The position numbers and the translations under genes were made by a program. From Polyangiaceae bacterium (GTDB lineage Bacteria > Myxococcota_A > Polyangia > Polyangiales > Polyangiaceae): a stretch of DNA of 64,000 bases. The DNA is taken from NCBI GenBank assembly GCA_041389725.1, contig JAWKRG010000011.1:249001-313000 (forward strand), written 5' to 3'. The notes under the pieces are model-generated. The model was not told the DNA's origin. It searched no databases and saw only the letters and a program-made list of their open reading frames with translations. Of the stretch, positions 8,658 through 17,359 are shown piece by piece (positions within the stretch are counted from its first letter, which is position 1; every line of letters starts with the position of its first letter).

Positions 8658-9470
8658 CTAGCGGCGGCGCCGCAACACGAGCAGAGCCACCAGGCCGAGG
8701 GCGGCGAGGCCTTCGGGTGCGCCTGGCTCGCGCGTACCTTCCAAGCGGCAGCCACAGCCGCCGGGCTTTTCTTTGATCTCCTGAGGCGGGTCGTCCGGAG
8801 CGTCGGAAGGCGTGTCGGTTTCCGCAGGCTCCGTGTTCTCGCTGGGCTCCGTCGACTCGCTGCCCTCTTCCTTCGACGAGTCGCTGCCTTCCGAACTCTC
8901 TTCCTTCTTCTCTTCTTTCTTCTTCTTGTCGCCGGGAGACGCAAACACCATTGCACGGCGGTCGATCGTCTCGTTCTCGCCCTCGAGCTTCAAGGTTACG
9001 GCGGACCCAATCAACTGCCCGTTGCGCGCGTTGCGGATTTGAACCTTGTACTCACCCGCCTCGAAGCCATGAGCGCGGGTGACCTTGAAGCTGAAGCGCG
9101 TGCGCTTCTCGAGTTTGCCGGTCCCGGGATCGAGGAACCCCAGGTCGACGCTCTCGATGATGTCTTGACGCCCAGTGAGGGGCACCCGGCGTTCGACCAG
9201 CTTGTCACCATCCATCATCGCGCGCTCGTAGTAGGCGACGGGCGTGAACTCGAACTTCACGGGCACGTGGGCGACGTCCGGAGCGCTGGCGAGAAACACC
9301 TTGATCTCGAGCTTCCAGGAGCCGCCGCTGCTGTCGGTTTCTTTGATGGCCTTGCTTGTCCACTCCACTCGGCCTGCAGCCCACGCTAGGCTGGCCAAGA
9401 GGCTCAGACCGAGGAATACCAGCAGGCTGATGACTCGGGACACGTGGCGTGATGACTTCGAGTACGACAT
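8658..9470 (-). CDS. secreted protein with MYXO-CTERM sorting tail
   Basis: 270 residues. Signal peptide (RVISLLVFLGLSLLASLAWA), a beta-rich domain of about 150 residues (40-185), then a strongly acidic Ser/Glu/Lys linker (about 185-235), and finally GGCGCRLEGT, a hydrophobic stretch and RRRR. That Cys, helix and Arg cluster order is the MYXO-CTERM sorting signal, which in myxobacteria is processed by a rhombosortase/myxosortase-type system and leads to outer-surface attachment. The GGAGGAAG ribosome site supports the ATG. The ectodomain is unassigned. The 5' end overlaps by 22 bases the longest possible form of the divergent gene. Confidence 0.85.
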   Translation of the reverse strand: MSYSKSSRHVSRVISLLVFLGLSLLASLAWAAGRVEWTSKAIKETDSSGGSWKLEIKVFLASAPDVAHVPVKFEFTPVAYYERAMMDGDKLVERRVPLTGRQDIIESVDLGFLDPGTGKLEKRTRFSFKVTRAHGFEAGEYKVQIRNARNGQLIGSAVTLKLEGENETIDRRAMVFASPGDKKKKEEKKEESSEGSDSSKEEGSESTEPSENTEPAETDTPSDAPDDPPQEIKEKPGGCGCRLEGTREPGAPEGLAALGLVALLVLRRRR

Positions 9471-10177
9471 CGACTTCCTCCGAACCGCAGCACGCTAAAT
9501 CATTATCGCTCCAGCGGGAACCTCCGCGCGACCGTGTCGGGCGCAGCGCAGCGCCGAGACAGGCGATTTCCTGCAGCAAAGGCTGGAATGCTGCGGGGCG
9601 GCTGGTGCCGGTTCTCGCCGTGATGGGGTTGCAGTGGGCATGCGCCCGCGAGCCCGCAGTGCCCCTGCCGTCCGAGTCGCCGCGATGGAGGGGGCTCGGA
9701 GCAGCGGGTCAGAGCGCCGAGCCCGCAGCGAGTGCGGACCCGAAGGGTGAGAGTCCTGCGCCGCTCGCCCCTGCCGCACCTGGATGTTCACGGCCCGACG
9801 GTGAGCTCGCGTTCGTGAGCTGCGACGGCAGCGAGATAGCCCTCGCCCGAGAAGTGGCTTTTCAGCCGCTGCTGCATGTTCCGAAGCCGGCCGAACGAGA
9901 AGTATTGAAGGCGGTCGCGGCCTTGATGCGCGAGCGCCCGGACATCTTGTTGATCCGAATCGAGGTGGCGACGCGTGACGACCCTCGCGGCGATCCCGAA
10001 CGCATCAGAGCTGCAGTGGAGTCGACGCAGCGCCGCGCCGATGCCGTGCTGCGCTATCTCTGGCGGTCGGAGAAGGTGTCCGCCGAGCGCATGGAAGCGC
10101 TGGGGCTCGGCCATGGCGACCGCGCCAACCCGGGCCAGCGCTTCACCACGCGCCTGCGAATCGTCACTCGCCGTTGA
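9449..10177 (+). CDS. lipoprotein with a short OmpA-like C-terminal region
   Basis: Up to 242 residues; the start is uncertain. From GTG 9449 the gene would overlap the divergent MYXO-CTERM gene. A later GTG at 9605 gives a very short lipoprotein signal ending VMGLQWAC. The mature protein has a Pro/Ala/Ser-rich linker and then a region with RERPDILLIRIEVATRDD, STQRRADAVLRYLW and RMEALGLG. This is the beta-alpha pattern of OmpA/MotB C-terminal domains, which bind peptidoglycan, though the usual Asp and Arg ligands are not clearly conserved. Probably an outer-membrane lipoprotein that touches the wall; that role is inferred. Confidence 0.65.
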   Translation: MMTSSTTSTSSEPQHAKSLSLQREPPRDRVGRSAAPRQAISCSKGWNAAGRLVPVLAVMGLQWACAREPAVPLPSESPRWRGLGAAGQSAEPAASADPKGESPAPLAPAAPGCSRPDGELAFVSCDGSEIALAREVAFQPLLHVPKPAEREVLKAVAALMRERPDILLIRIEVATRDDPRGDPERIRAAVESTQRRADAVLRYLWRSEKVSAERMEALGLGHGDRANPGQRFTTRLRIVTRR

Positions 10178-10205
10178 CCTTGGCGAAGGATTTGCCTTGG
10201 CGGAC

Positions 10206-12434
10206 TCAACCGCCGGCGCCCGCAAACCCGCCGAGCGTGGCCCCGCCGCTGCCGCCCACGCCGCCGGCGCCCGTTCCACCAAAGCCGCCGGCCCCCGTTC
10301 CACCAAAGCCGCCAGCACCCGTTCCGCCAAAGCCGCTGGCGCCGGTGCCGCCAAAGCCGGACGTGGCCCCGGTGCCGGTGCCGCCGGTTCCACCCGCAAT
10401 ACAGTTCGAATTGACGCAAGTGCCGAGGCACTCGCAGCCGTCGTCGGGCTTCGAGGCATCAGGATAGTTGCAGTTGGCATTGCCAGCGGTACATGTCGAC
10501 TTGCACAGGCCGGCTGAGCAAACGCGAGTCGCCACCTTGTAGGTGCTGCACGCGCGGTTGCATGCCCCGCAATCGGTGACCGTAGTGATATCGCGCTCAC
10601 AGCCGTTGCTCAACTGCTGGCCGAGGTCCATGTCGCAGTCCCTCAGATTGCTGTCGCAGATCCAGGAGCAGTTTAGTCCGATGCAGCTTCCGGTCGCGCC
10701 GGGCGCGCTGCACAGGCGGTTGCAGGCGCCGCAGTTCGAGTAGTTGCTCCAGAGATCGGTCTCGCAGCCATTCCCGCTGGCGTTGGGCAGGTCTCCGTCG
10801 CAGTCGTCGAAGTTCGTGTCGCAGTTGAAGCTGCATTTGCCCGAGTTGCAGCCGACCGTGGCGTTGTCTCGCGCGCAGTTGATATTGCAGCCACCGCAGT
10901 GAGCTACGTCCGAGTCCGGGTCGACGCATTGCGAGCCGCACTTCGTCGTGTTGGCGGGGCACTGCAGTTCACAACTGCCGTTGTTGCATACCTGCCCGGA
11001 CGGGCAGGGTTTGTCGCAGCCGCCGCAATGCTGCGCATTGCTTTGTAGGTCCACGCATGTTCCGCCGCATAGGTCGTAGCCACTGATGCAGCCCTGGACG
11101 CAACTGCCGTTGACGCAGTCGGGATGCCCTTGCAGTCCAGCCGTGTTGGTGCACGGAATGTTGCAGCCACCGCAATGCGCCATGTTGCTCTTGACGTTCG
11201 TCTCGCAGCCTGGCGCTGCGGCGTCGCAGTCGCCCCAGCCGGCGTTGCACGCGATGGAGCACTTGCCGCCGCTACAGCTCGGGGTTCCGTTGGCCGTCGC
11301 GCACGCTTTGTCGCAGCCGCCGCAGTGGATGATGGAAGTCTTGGTGTCGACGCAGCCGCCGCCACACTCGGTCAGTCCACCGACACACGACGTCGTGCAC
11401 TTGCCGGCCTGACAGACCTCGTTGGCACCGCACGCTTGGCCGCACTTGCCGCAGTTGTTGGGGCTCGCGTCGAGATCGACGCACTTGTCCCCGCAGGCCG
11501 TGAAGCCGTCGTTGCACAGAACGTCACAGGCGCCTGCATTGCAGGTGGCGACGCCCGTCGCTGGATCCGGCGTGGGGCAGGCGTTGGCGCATCCGCCGCA
11601 GTGCAGGGGGTCCTCCGTGGTGTCCGCGCAAACGTCGCCGCACAGTGCGAACCCGGAGTCGCACTTGAAACCGCACTTGCCGCCACCGCAGGTGCCTGCC
11701 CCGTTCGGAGGTGCGGCACACACGTTCCCGCAGCTGCCGCAGTGCGCTGCCGTCTTGCTCACATCCACGCAGGCGCCGCCGCAGTTGGTCAGGCCGCCGC
11801 TGCAGGTCTCGGAGCACTTGCCGCCATCACAGACCAACCCTGTGTCACATATTGTCCCGCAAGCGCCGCAGTTGAGGGGGTCGGACGCCGTGTCCACGCA
11901 CTCGTCGTCACACTTTGCGAAACCTGGATCGCACTCGGCGCCGCAGTTCCCCCCCTCGCAGATTGCTGCTCCGTTGGTGACCTCGGGGCACTCGGCGGCG
12001 CAGGCGCCGCAGTTGAGGGGGTCCCCAGTGGTGTCGACCTCGCAGCCATCAGCGCCGTTGGCGTTGCAGTTGTCGCGACCAAGAGCACACGTACTGGTGC
12101 ATTGCCCCTGGCATGTGGTGCCCGGGCAGACAGTCCCGCACTCGCCGCAGTTGCCGGGATCCGACGCGATATTGGAGCATTTGCCGTTGCAGCACGTCTC
12201 CGCAGCGGTGCAGCCGTTGCACCCCACGCTGCCATCGGCGCCGCCGTCAGGGCGCACGCACTGGTTGGTTGCGGTGTTGCACACGAAGCCTGGGGCGCAC
12301 TGCCCTGCCGCGTTGCATTTTCCCGAGTTCAGAGCGTCGCTCAGGTCCGAACCCACGCAGCCGGCACCTCCTGCGATCCACGCGGCGGCAATCAGCACCA
12401 GCGCGCGGAGGTGTTTCCTCGAGAACGGGTTCAT
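10206..12434 (-). CDS. Cys-rich repeat lipoprotein (Stig1-like modules) with Gly-rich tail
   Basis: 742 residues. Lipoprotein signal ending IAGGAGC. The body is about a dozen Cys-rich modules of 35-50 residues with the recurring pattern DPLNCGACGxxC, as in the stigma-specific Stig1 family that such myxobacterial proteins often match. The last 60 residues are GFGGTGAG repeats. The cysteines suggest disulphide-bonded extracellular modules. GGGAGGAAGG precedes ATG 12434. That ATG overlaps the stop of the TPR/PEGA gene, so the protein is the third, coupled gene of the kinase operon, which suggests it acts with or is controlled by that kinase. Ligand unknown. Confidence 0.85.
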   Translation of the reverse strand: MNPFSRKHLRALVLIAAAWIAGGAGCVGSDLSDALNSGKCNAAGQCAPGFVCNTATNQCVRPDGGADGSVGCNGCTAAETCCNGKCSNIASDPGNCGECGTVCPGTTCQGQCTSTCALGRDNCNANGADGCEVDTTGDPLNCGACAAECPEVTNGAAICEGGNCGAECDPGFAKCDDECVDTASDPLNCGACGTICDTGLVCDGGKCSETCSGGLTNCGGACVDVSKTAAHCGSCGNVCAAPPNGAGTCGGGKCGFKCDSGFALCGDVCADTTEDPLHCGGCANACPTPDPATGVATCNAGACDVLCNDGFTACGDKCVDLDASPNNCGKCGQACGANEVCQAGKCTTSCVGGLTECGGGCVDTKTSIIHCGGCDKACATANGTPSCSGGKCSIACNAGWGDCDAAAPGCETNVKSNMAHCGGCNIPCTNTAGLQGHPDCVNGSCVQGCISGYDLCGGTCVDLQSNAQHCGGCDKPCPSGQVCNNGSCELQCPANTTKCGSQCVDPDSDVAHCGGCNINCARDNATVGCNSGKCSFNCDTNFDDCDGDLPNASGNGCETDLWSNYSNCGACNRLCSAPGATGSCIGLNCSWICDSNLRDCDMDLGQQLSNGCERDITTVTDCGACNRACSTYKVATRVCSAGLCKSTCTAGNANCNYPDASKPDDGCECLGTCVNSNCIAGGTGGTGTGATSGFGGTGASGFGGTGAGGFGGTGAGGFGGTGAGGVGGSGGATLGGFAGAGG

Positions 12435-13456
12435 CAAAACCTTCCTCCCAATTCGGCGGCGCATCCGCTGTCAGTGCAGCCCACGCGTCCCCAGGCACTC
12501 GACTCCGGCTTCTTGCTCAGATCGAAGTAGAGGAGCACGCCGCCGACGATGACCGCTGCGCCACCCACCCCGGCCAAGATGCGAGCCGTCGTTTGTCGCG
12601 ATTCCATGCGATCGAAGGCTTCGTGACGGTCCAACTGCACCGGCTCGTTCTTCACGTCGTCTTCGGCGGACTGCCGCATCAGTTCGAAGGCGCCAGCGGT
12701 GCCCAACACGGCAACCCCAGCCCCCAGCGTCACCCAGGTGGGCAGCGACACCTTGGCGAGACCCGCTTCGTCGGCGCGCACATCCGATGTGGCAGAAGAG
12801 CTCGCAGCCGTGGGGCTCGTGGGAGTCGGAGCTGCTGATGCGGCCGTCGGAGCGTTCGTCGTCGCAAGGTCGAGTTCGACCTCGACGTCGATCGCGCGAT
12901 GGGCAGGCAACTCGAACTCCTTGCTCGCGTCGGTGTAGCTCTCGCGCCGCAGCCGCAATGCGTGGCGCCCTGGGAAGATCTCGCCGGTCCACGGTGTCAC
13001 GCCGACGGGTTGGTCGTCGATGATCACGGTCGCCGAGTCGGGTTTGCTCAGGATGGTGACCTGCTGCACCCCTCGCCCCTGCAACTTCTGTTCGTGCTCG
13101 CTGACACGCGCCTGCACCGTGGCTTTGTCTTGCGCATCGGGATTCTGGCGCAGGTACTCGCGGTAAAAGCGCAAGGCACCGGCGCTGTCACCCAGTTTCT
13201 CGTAGGCCAACGCGGCATTGAAACTGAGCGTGGGGCTTGGATACTCGCGGTGGGCATCCAAGAAGGAGTCGATGGCGTCCTTGAAGCGACCCGCCTTGTA
13301 AGCCTCGATGCCCCGGTGAAAATGTGCCTCAGCGCGGGACTTCGCGGCAGCCACGGCGGCTTGGGTGCTGGACGGTTCAGCTCGAACCGGCCTGACCAGC
13401 ACCACGGTCGTCAGCAACGTCAACGCGGTCAGCGTGCGGGCAGCTTTCGAGATCAT
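12434..13456 (-). CDS. TPR and PEGA-domain envelope protein
   Basis: 340 residues. Signal peptide or anchor at 1-26, then TPR-like repeats (AEAHFHRGIEAYKAGRF; AALAYEKLGDSAGALRFYREYL) at about 35-115. A PEGA domain follows (VTILSKPDSATVIIDDQPVG...TPWTGEIFPGRHALRL, about 133-200), then a Thr/Ala/Ser-rich linker and one or two hydrophobic segments (about 245-265 and 295-315). PEGA domains are surface or S-layer associated. This combination is common beside myxobacterial kinases. It overlaps the kinase stop upstream and the lipoprotein start downstream, so translation is coupled at both junctions. Confidence 0.85.
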   Translation of the reverse strand: MISKAARTLTALTLLTTVVLVRPVRAEPSSTQAAVAAAKSRAEAHFHRGIEAYKAGRFKDAIDSFLDAHREYPSPTLSFNAALAYEKLGDSAGALRFYREYLRQNPDAQDKATVQARVSEHEQKLQGRGVQQVTILSKPDSATVIIDDQPVGVTPWTGEIFPGRHALRLRRESYTDASKEFELPAHRAIDVEVELDLATTNAPTAASAAPTPTSPTAASSSATSDVRADEAGLAKVSLPTWVTLGAGVAVLGTAGAFELMRQSAEDDVKNEPVQLDRHEAFDRMESRQTTARILAGVGGAAVIVGGVLLYFDLSKKPESSAWGRVGCTDSGCAAELGGRF

Positions 13457-14916
13457 AGCGTCGTCTTGATCTCCAGCTCGTTGGGCTTTGGCTTGGACAC
13501 CGGCGCGGCTGGTTTGGGTTTGGGTTCGGTCTTGGGCAGCACTCGCACCGCAGGCGGCTTTGGCTTGGTTGCCACGGGGGCGGGAACCATTGCGCTGGCC
13601 GGCGCAGTCGCGCTTGGGACGGCGCTAGGCGAGGGTGGAGGAATCTGCTCGGCGGTTGGCTGCGCGCTGACGACGGGAGGAACAGTGGCGACTACGGGCG
13701 CGACCGTTGCGACGGAAGGTGCAGCCTGGACCGGCTGAGGGTTGGGCTCTTGCCCCCGTCGGAGTGCGATGAACAGGACGGTGCCCACGAGCACGACGCC
13801 GCCGGCAATGGCTCCTAGGATGAGAAGCGGGCGGCTTCGGTCACTCTTGGTGGACCGCGAATCGTGATGGCCGAAGGAGACTTCTGTAGCGACCGCGGTC
13901 CGCACTTCCGCGTCTGTTTCCGAGAAATCCTTGGTGCCCACCTTCACGCTATGCGCTGGGTATTCGTCCCAGGTGGTGGCCAGCGGGTTTCCTGAAATGT
14001 CCGTACGCGCGTTCTTGGCGTGGAGCCACCGTGCGAGGGCGCCGCCCAGTTCGCGCATGCTTTGCCAGCGCTCTTCGGGATTCTTGCGCAGACCACGATC
14101 GACGATGGCTTGCAGCGCGGAATCAGAGATCCCGAACTCGGCGAGGGGCGTGGCGTCGCCTTCCAGGATGGCGCAGACCAGCGCCGCCTGAGTGTTGCCG
14201 TCGAAGGGCAGCTTGCCCGTGATGCACTCGTACAGCATGACCGTGAAAGACCAGATGTCCGCCCGAGCATCCACGTCTTTGCCGCGGGCTTGCTCGGGCG
14301 CCATGTACGCAGGGCTTCCCATGGCGTGACCCGCCTGCGTCAGCCGAGCTTCATTGGGCTTCTCCAACTTGGCGATGCCAAAGTCGACGAGCTTCGGTTG
14401 AACGCGGCCCTCGTCTTGCTCGGCCAGGTACACGTTGTCGGGCTTGAGATCCCGGTGAACGATGCCCTTGCCGTGAGCCACCACCAGAGCATTGGCAATC
14501 GGGAGCAGCGTTTGCACTGCACGCACGGGATCCAGCGGCTGCCCACCGCGTAGCACCTCTCCCAGATCTCGTCCGCGCAGCAGCTCCATCACGATGAAGG
14601 GGTCGCCGGCCTTGGTCTTGCCGAAATCCGAAACGCGAACGATGCCGGGGTGTTCGATTCGGGCCGCCGCGCGGGCCTCCTGCAGCAATCGACTGGTCAA
14701 GCCCGGATGGGCCAGGTCCGCACGGATGAACTTGATGGCAACGTCCACATCCAACAACTCGTTGTGTGCGCGCCAGACCGATGCCATTCCGCCCTCGCCC
14801 AGGTGCTCGACGAGCCTGTACTTGTCGGCAATGACCCCACCAACGTGAAGGCTATAGGTGAGGGATGGCCTCGACGAAGGGCCCGAGTCCCCATCCTCGG
14901 GTTCAGAATCGGTCAT
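13453..14916 (-). CDS. Ser/Thr protein kinase (Hanks type), transmembrane
   Basis: 487 residues. Kinase domain about 33-300: GEGGMASVW, lysine 62, HRDLKPDN (His154-Asp156), DFG 178-180, SPAYMAPEQA. All catalytic residues are present. A single membrane helix near 370-388 is followed by about 100 residues of Pro/Ala/Val-rich sequence ending in KPKPNELEIKTTL, probably a periplasmic stalk without a folded sensor. First gene of a three-gene operon with overlapping starts and stops. A TACCCT hexamer ten bases before the ATG and no ribosome site suggest a near-leaderless message. Confidence 0.93.
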   Translation of the reverse strand: MTDSEPEDGDSGPSSRPSLTYSLHVGGVIADKYRLVEHLGEGGMASVWRAHNELLDVDVAIKFIRADLAHPGLTSRLLQEARAAARIEHPGIVRVSDFGKTKAGDPFIVMELLRGRDLGEVLRGGQPLDPVRAVQTLLPIANALVVAHGKGIVHRDLKPDNVYLAEQDEGRVQPKLVDFGIAKLEKPNEARLTQAGHAMGSPAYMAPEQARGKDVDARADIWSFTVMLYECITGKLPFDGNTQAALVCAILEGDATPLAEFGISDSALQAIVDRGLRKNPEERWQSMRELGGALARWLHAKNARTDISGNPLATTWDEYPAHSVKVGTKDFSETDAEVRTAVATEVSFGHHDSRSTKSDRSRPLLILGAIAGGVVLVGTVLFIALRRGQEPNPQPVQAAPSVATVAPVVATVPPVVSAQPTAEQIPPPSPSAVPSATAPASAMVPAPVATKPKPPAVRVLPKTEPKPKPAAPVSKPKPNELEIKTTL

Positions 14917-14926
14917 AAGAAGCCTC

Positions 14927-14932
14927 AGGGTA
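14927..14932 (-). promoter_or_regulatory. -10-like TACCCT of the kinase operon
   Basis: TACCCT lies ten bases before ATG 14916. Transcription would begin about four bases before the start codon, too short for a Shine-Dalgarno, and none is seen. Confidence 0.4.
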
Positions 14933-14991
14933 GCATGCCCAGAAATACCCCGGGTAGCACCTGTCGACGCGATGCGTCAGGGCAAATGCGC

Positions 14992-14997
14992 TAGGCT
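14992..14997 (+). promoter_or_regulatory. -10-like TAGGCT, leaderless start at 15004
   Basis: TAGGCT, CCGCCC, then GTG 15004. The six-base spacer predicts transcription starting at the GTG itself; no Shine-Dalgarno. Confidence 0.5.
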
Positions 14998-15003
14998 CCG
15001 CCC

Positions 15004-15702
15004 GTGCGACGATTCTGCGGACTGCTCGTCGTTTTCGGTGGAATCGGCTGCCAGGCGACTCCCGATGTCCAACGCGAGCGCACGCCAGCTGCCGGTTCGC
15101 CCGCAGCGAGCGCCGTCGTCGCGGCACCTGCGCCGGCGCTGGCCTCGCTCCCACTGACACTGCCCTGGGAAAGCGCGAGAACTCCGACGTCCGCCGAGCG
15201 TCGCTCGATGCGTGCCTTCTATGCGACGCTCGAGCCGAGTGCCTTCCGCGATCACTTTCGCGCACCGCCACCGACTTCCGCTCAGGCGCTGGCGGATCGT
15301 CAAGCCCTCAGCAAGCGCGTTTTCCTGTATCAGGTGCCCGTCGAGGTCTCTCAGCATCGGCAGGGCGTCTATCTCGACGAGGACGGCGATGCGCCGGTGT
15401 TGCGTTGGGTCTGGCCGCTGGATCTGGGGGATGGCATTCACCTGATTCGCCACAAACCACGCGTGAACGCCGGCACCGGAGTTCCTCAACTGCGCAGCCT
15501 GCGCACCTGGCTGATGGACGTTCCTCGCGACTCCGAGGTGATGCGCGCGCTGCGCGAGCGACCAAAGGATGTGCGCCTGCGCGCCCTGTGGCAGATCCGG
15601 GGTGCACGCACCGAACGCTATCCCACGCTGGTGGTGCGCATCATGGCCTGGCAGCTGTTGGTGGGCGACGATGTGCTGCGCCAGGAGACGGACGATCGCT
15701 GA
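15004..15702 (+). CDS. lipoprotein of unknown function
   Basis: 232 residues. A short lipoprotein signal ends LVVFGGIGC, followed by an Ala/Pro-rich linker to about residue 55. A compact domain follows with LDLGDGIHLIRHKPRV and ERYPTLVVRIMAWQLLVGD. No family recognised. GTG is accepted as the start because the signal peptide begins there and TAGGCT lies six bases upstream. It is followed after about 55 bases by an outer-membrane-type protein on the same strand. Confidence 0.7.
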   Translation: MRRFCGLLVVFGGIGCQATPDVQRERTPAAGSPAASAVVAAPAPALASLPLTLPWESARTPTSAERRSMRAFYATLEPSAFRDHFRAPPPTSAQALADRQALSKRVFLYQVPVEVSQHRQGVYLDEDGDAPVLRWVWPLDLGDGIHLIRHKPRVNAGTGVPQLRSLRTWLMDVPRDSEVMRALRERPKDVRLRALWQIRGARTERYPTLVVRIMAWQLLVGDDVLRQETDDR

Positions 15703-15742
15703 GCCGAGCGCGATTTCTTTACCCGGCGCCGCGCTGAGGCAC

Positions 15743-15748
15743 TAGTCT
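15743..15748 (+). promoter_or_regulatory. -10-like TAGTCT before the gene at 15757
   Basis: TAGTCT lies eight bases before ATG 15757, within CTAGTCTCGCTAGTC. It implies a leader of about two bases. A weaker member of the leaderless set. Confidence 0.3.
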
Positions 15749-15756
15749 CGCTAGTC

Positions 15757-16605
15757 ATGCGGCACTTGTTGGGGACGTGCGCGTCGGGGGTCGTCCTATC
15801 TGCGGTTTGCTGGTCCGGAGGAGCGCAGGCAGAGCAACCGCGGGACTACTTTCTGAACGCGCCCACCGCCGGCACCTTCGCGCATCTGGACGCGTACACG
15901 GTGGGGGCGCAGGTCTCCCTCGAGAATCGGGCCGACTTGGAACCTGGCATGAGCATGCTGCACACGCGCTTGTCGGGAATCGTCAGCTATCCCTACGTGG
16001 ACGGCAGCGCCAACGTGGACGTACGTGTGTTCTTGCTGACCTTCGGCGTCAGCGCGGGCTACCGACACGTGTATCGAGATCACACCTTCGCACCAGGCGA
16101 AGACGATTCTTTGGAAGCGCGTCGACAACGCGAGAAGGACGATGCCTTCGGAACGCAGAGCTTCACCCACTACGAGGGGCGCGCGCGTCTAGTGATTCCC
16201 CTGGACCCATTCTTCATGGTCCACACGGGCACTCTGCGCAACGAAGACCGCAACGACAACTCCTTCGACTGGTTCCACGCGAACGTTCACGACGGCGGCC
16301 TGATCGGCAAGTACGAGACCACGCTCTTTTTCCGTCACCGGGACTTCGGCGCGGTGGGCCCCTACTTCCGCTACATGAGCATTCCGACCACGCGTGCGGA
16401 CGGCAGTCATGAGCGCACCAGCGAGATACATCTAGGAGGCGTGATCGGGACGCGGCCCGGGTTCATCCGCCCCCGCGGTGGCAACACCGACTTGGCGTTG
16501 CTCCAAGTCGTCGCCAAGCCCGGAGATGGCGACTACGGCTTCCACGGCTACAACGTGCCGCTCTACATCCTCGGCGTGTATCGCGCGACGTTGAGTCTTT
16601 TCTGA
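15757..16605 (+). CDS. probable outer-membrane beta-barrel protein
   Basis: 282 residues. Signal peptide with cleavage after GGAQA (about residue 25). The rest alternates hydrophobic and polar residues in short strands with charged loops (VDVRVFLLTFGVSAGYRHVY; YETTLFFRHRDFGAVGPYFR; YNVPLYILGVYRATLSLF) and ends in Phe, as expected of a small outer-membrane barrel. About ten strands are plausible. No family is certain and no transport role can be assigned. Confidence 0.65.
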   Translation: MRHLLGTCASGVVLSAVCWSGGAQAEQPRDYFLNAPTAGTFAHLDAYTVGAQVSLENRADLEPGMSMLHTRLSGIVSYPYVDGSANVDVRVFLLTFGVSAGYRHVYRDHTFAPGEDDSLEARRQREKDDAFGTQSFTHYEGRARLVIPLDPFFMVHTGTLRNEDRNDNSFDWFHANVHDGGLIGKYETTLFFRHRDFGAVGPYFRYMSIPTTRADGSHERTSEIHLGGVIGTRPGFIRPRGGNTDLALLQVVAKPGDGDYGFHGYNVPLYILGVYRATLSLF

Positions 16606-16693
16606 CGGACCTCGACTGCGTCGCGCCGTGGCCATGGATCGGGGGGCCGCGGTGCGTTCGCCCCGAAGAAGGCGGTTCCGGTGCTGGCTCGTT

Positions 16694-16724
16694 GGTCATA
16701 CCGTGGTAGGCTATTGGTATGACC
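16694..16724 (+). promoter_or_regulatory. operator of the toxin-antitoxin operon, perfect 9-bp inverted repeat
   Basis: GGTCATACC (16694-16702) and GGTATGACC (16716-16724) are perfect reverse complements with a 13-base spacer. The right arm contains the antitoxin ATG, and the spacer holds the -10-like TAGGCT. Ribbon-helix-helix antitoxins usually bind such repeats to repress their own operon, so this is probably the autoregulatory site. Confidence 0.65.
16707..16712 (+). promoter_or_regulatory. -10-like TAGGCT, leaderless start of the antitoxin
   Basis: TAGGCT, ATTGGT, then ATG 16719. The predicted transcription start coincides with the ATG and lies between and inside the arms of the operator, so a bound antitoxin would cover both promoter and start codon. 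Confidence 0.5.
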
Positions 16725-16946
16725 GCAGCGAAACGGAAGATCTCCGTCTCGATCGATGCTGAGTTGGTGGCGGAGCTGGAAGCTGCTGACGTCGCGCTAT
16801 CCGCGCAAGTGAACGATGCGGTTCGTGATGCCCTCGCACGGCGGCGGCGGCAGCGCTTGCTAGGCGAGCTCTTGGCGGACTTGGACCGACGGCACGGAGA
16901 GGTTTCAGCAGCGGCGATCGCGAAATACGAGGCGCTGCTGTCGTGA
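16719..16946 (+). CDS. antitoxin, ribbon-helix-helix type (VapB-like)
   Basis: 75 residues. The first part, KRKISVSIDAELVAELEA, is a beta strand and helix typical of ribbon-helix-helix DNA-binding antitoxins. The basic stretch ARRRRQRLLGELLADLDR and the C-terminal helix would wrap the toxin. It is directly upstream of a PIN-domain toxin whose GTG overlaps its stop (GTGA). It should neutralise the toxin and repress the operon. Confidence 0.8.
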   Translation: MTAAKRKISVSIDAELVAELEAADVALSAQVNDAVRDALARRRRQRLLGELLADLDRRHGEVSAAAIAKYEALLS

Positions 16947-17359
16947 GTCACTGCCTGGTTCTCGACTCCGAGGCCATGTCTGCATTGGGTGGTCGTCCCT
17001 CCAAACGACAGCGGGAGGTCCGGGCCGCGATGGCTGCAGCCTTCCGGTTGGGGCGTGATGTCGTGGTGCCAGCAGTGGTGCTCGCCGAACTCTACCGCGG
17101 CAGAGGTCACGACCAACTCCTGGACGCCTGCTTGTCGCGTGAGACAGGCATCGGCGTCCGCTCCACCGATCGCAGCTTGGCGCGACTGGTTGGCGGCATT
17201 CTCGCCACGGCACGCGCGGGCTCCTCCTTCCTAGCAGACGCGCATGTCGTGGCAGCGGCAGTCGAACTCGGCGGCGGCGTAGTGCTGACGGCTGACCCTG
17301 CAGATCTCCGACGGCTCTCGGCGCCGTACCGCAACGTGACGATCGTGGACATCGGCTAG
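16943..17359 (+). CDS. vapC: PIN-domain ribonuclease toxin (VapC family)
   Basis: 138 residues, normal for VapC. The acidic catalytic set is visible: Asp8 in LVLDSEAMSAL, Glu49 in VVLAELYRG, Asp99 in FLADAHVVAAA and Asp118 in LTADPADL. These bind Mg or Mn and cleave RNA, often tRNA or rRNA. The GTG start overlaps the antitoxin stop by four bases, so the two are co-translated. The module may be chromosomal or recently acquired; no mobile element adjoins it. Confidence 0.85.
   Translation: MSHCLVLDSEAMSALGGRPSKRQREVRAAMAAAFRLGRDVVVPAVVLAELYRGRGHDQLLDACLSRETGIGVRSTDRSLARLVGGILATARAGSSFLADAHVVAAAVELGGGVVLTADPADLRRLSAPYRNVTIVDIG

Noticed and set aside
11124..12530. Plus-strand open frame of 468 codons across the Cys-rich lipoprotein
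   Set aside because: Low-complexity Ala/Val/Gly translation produced by Cys-repeat DNA read backwards; no signals at its start.
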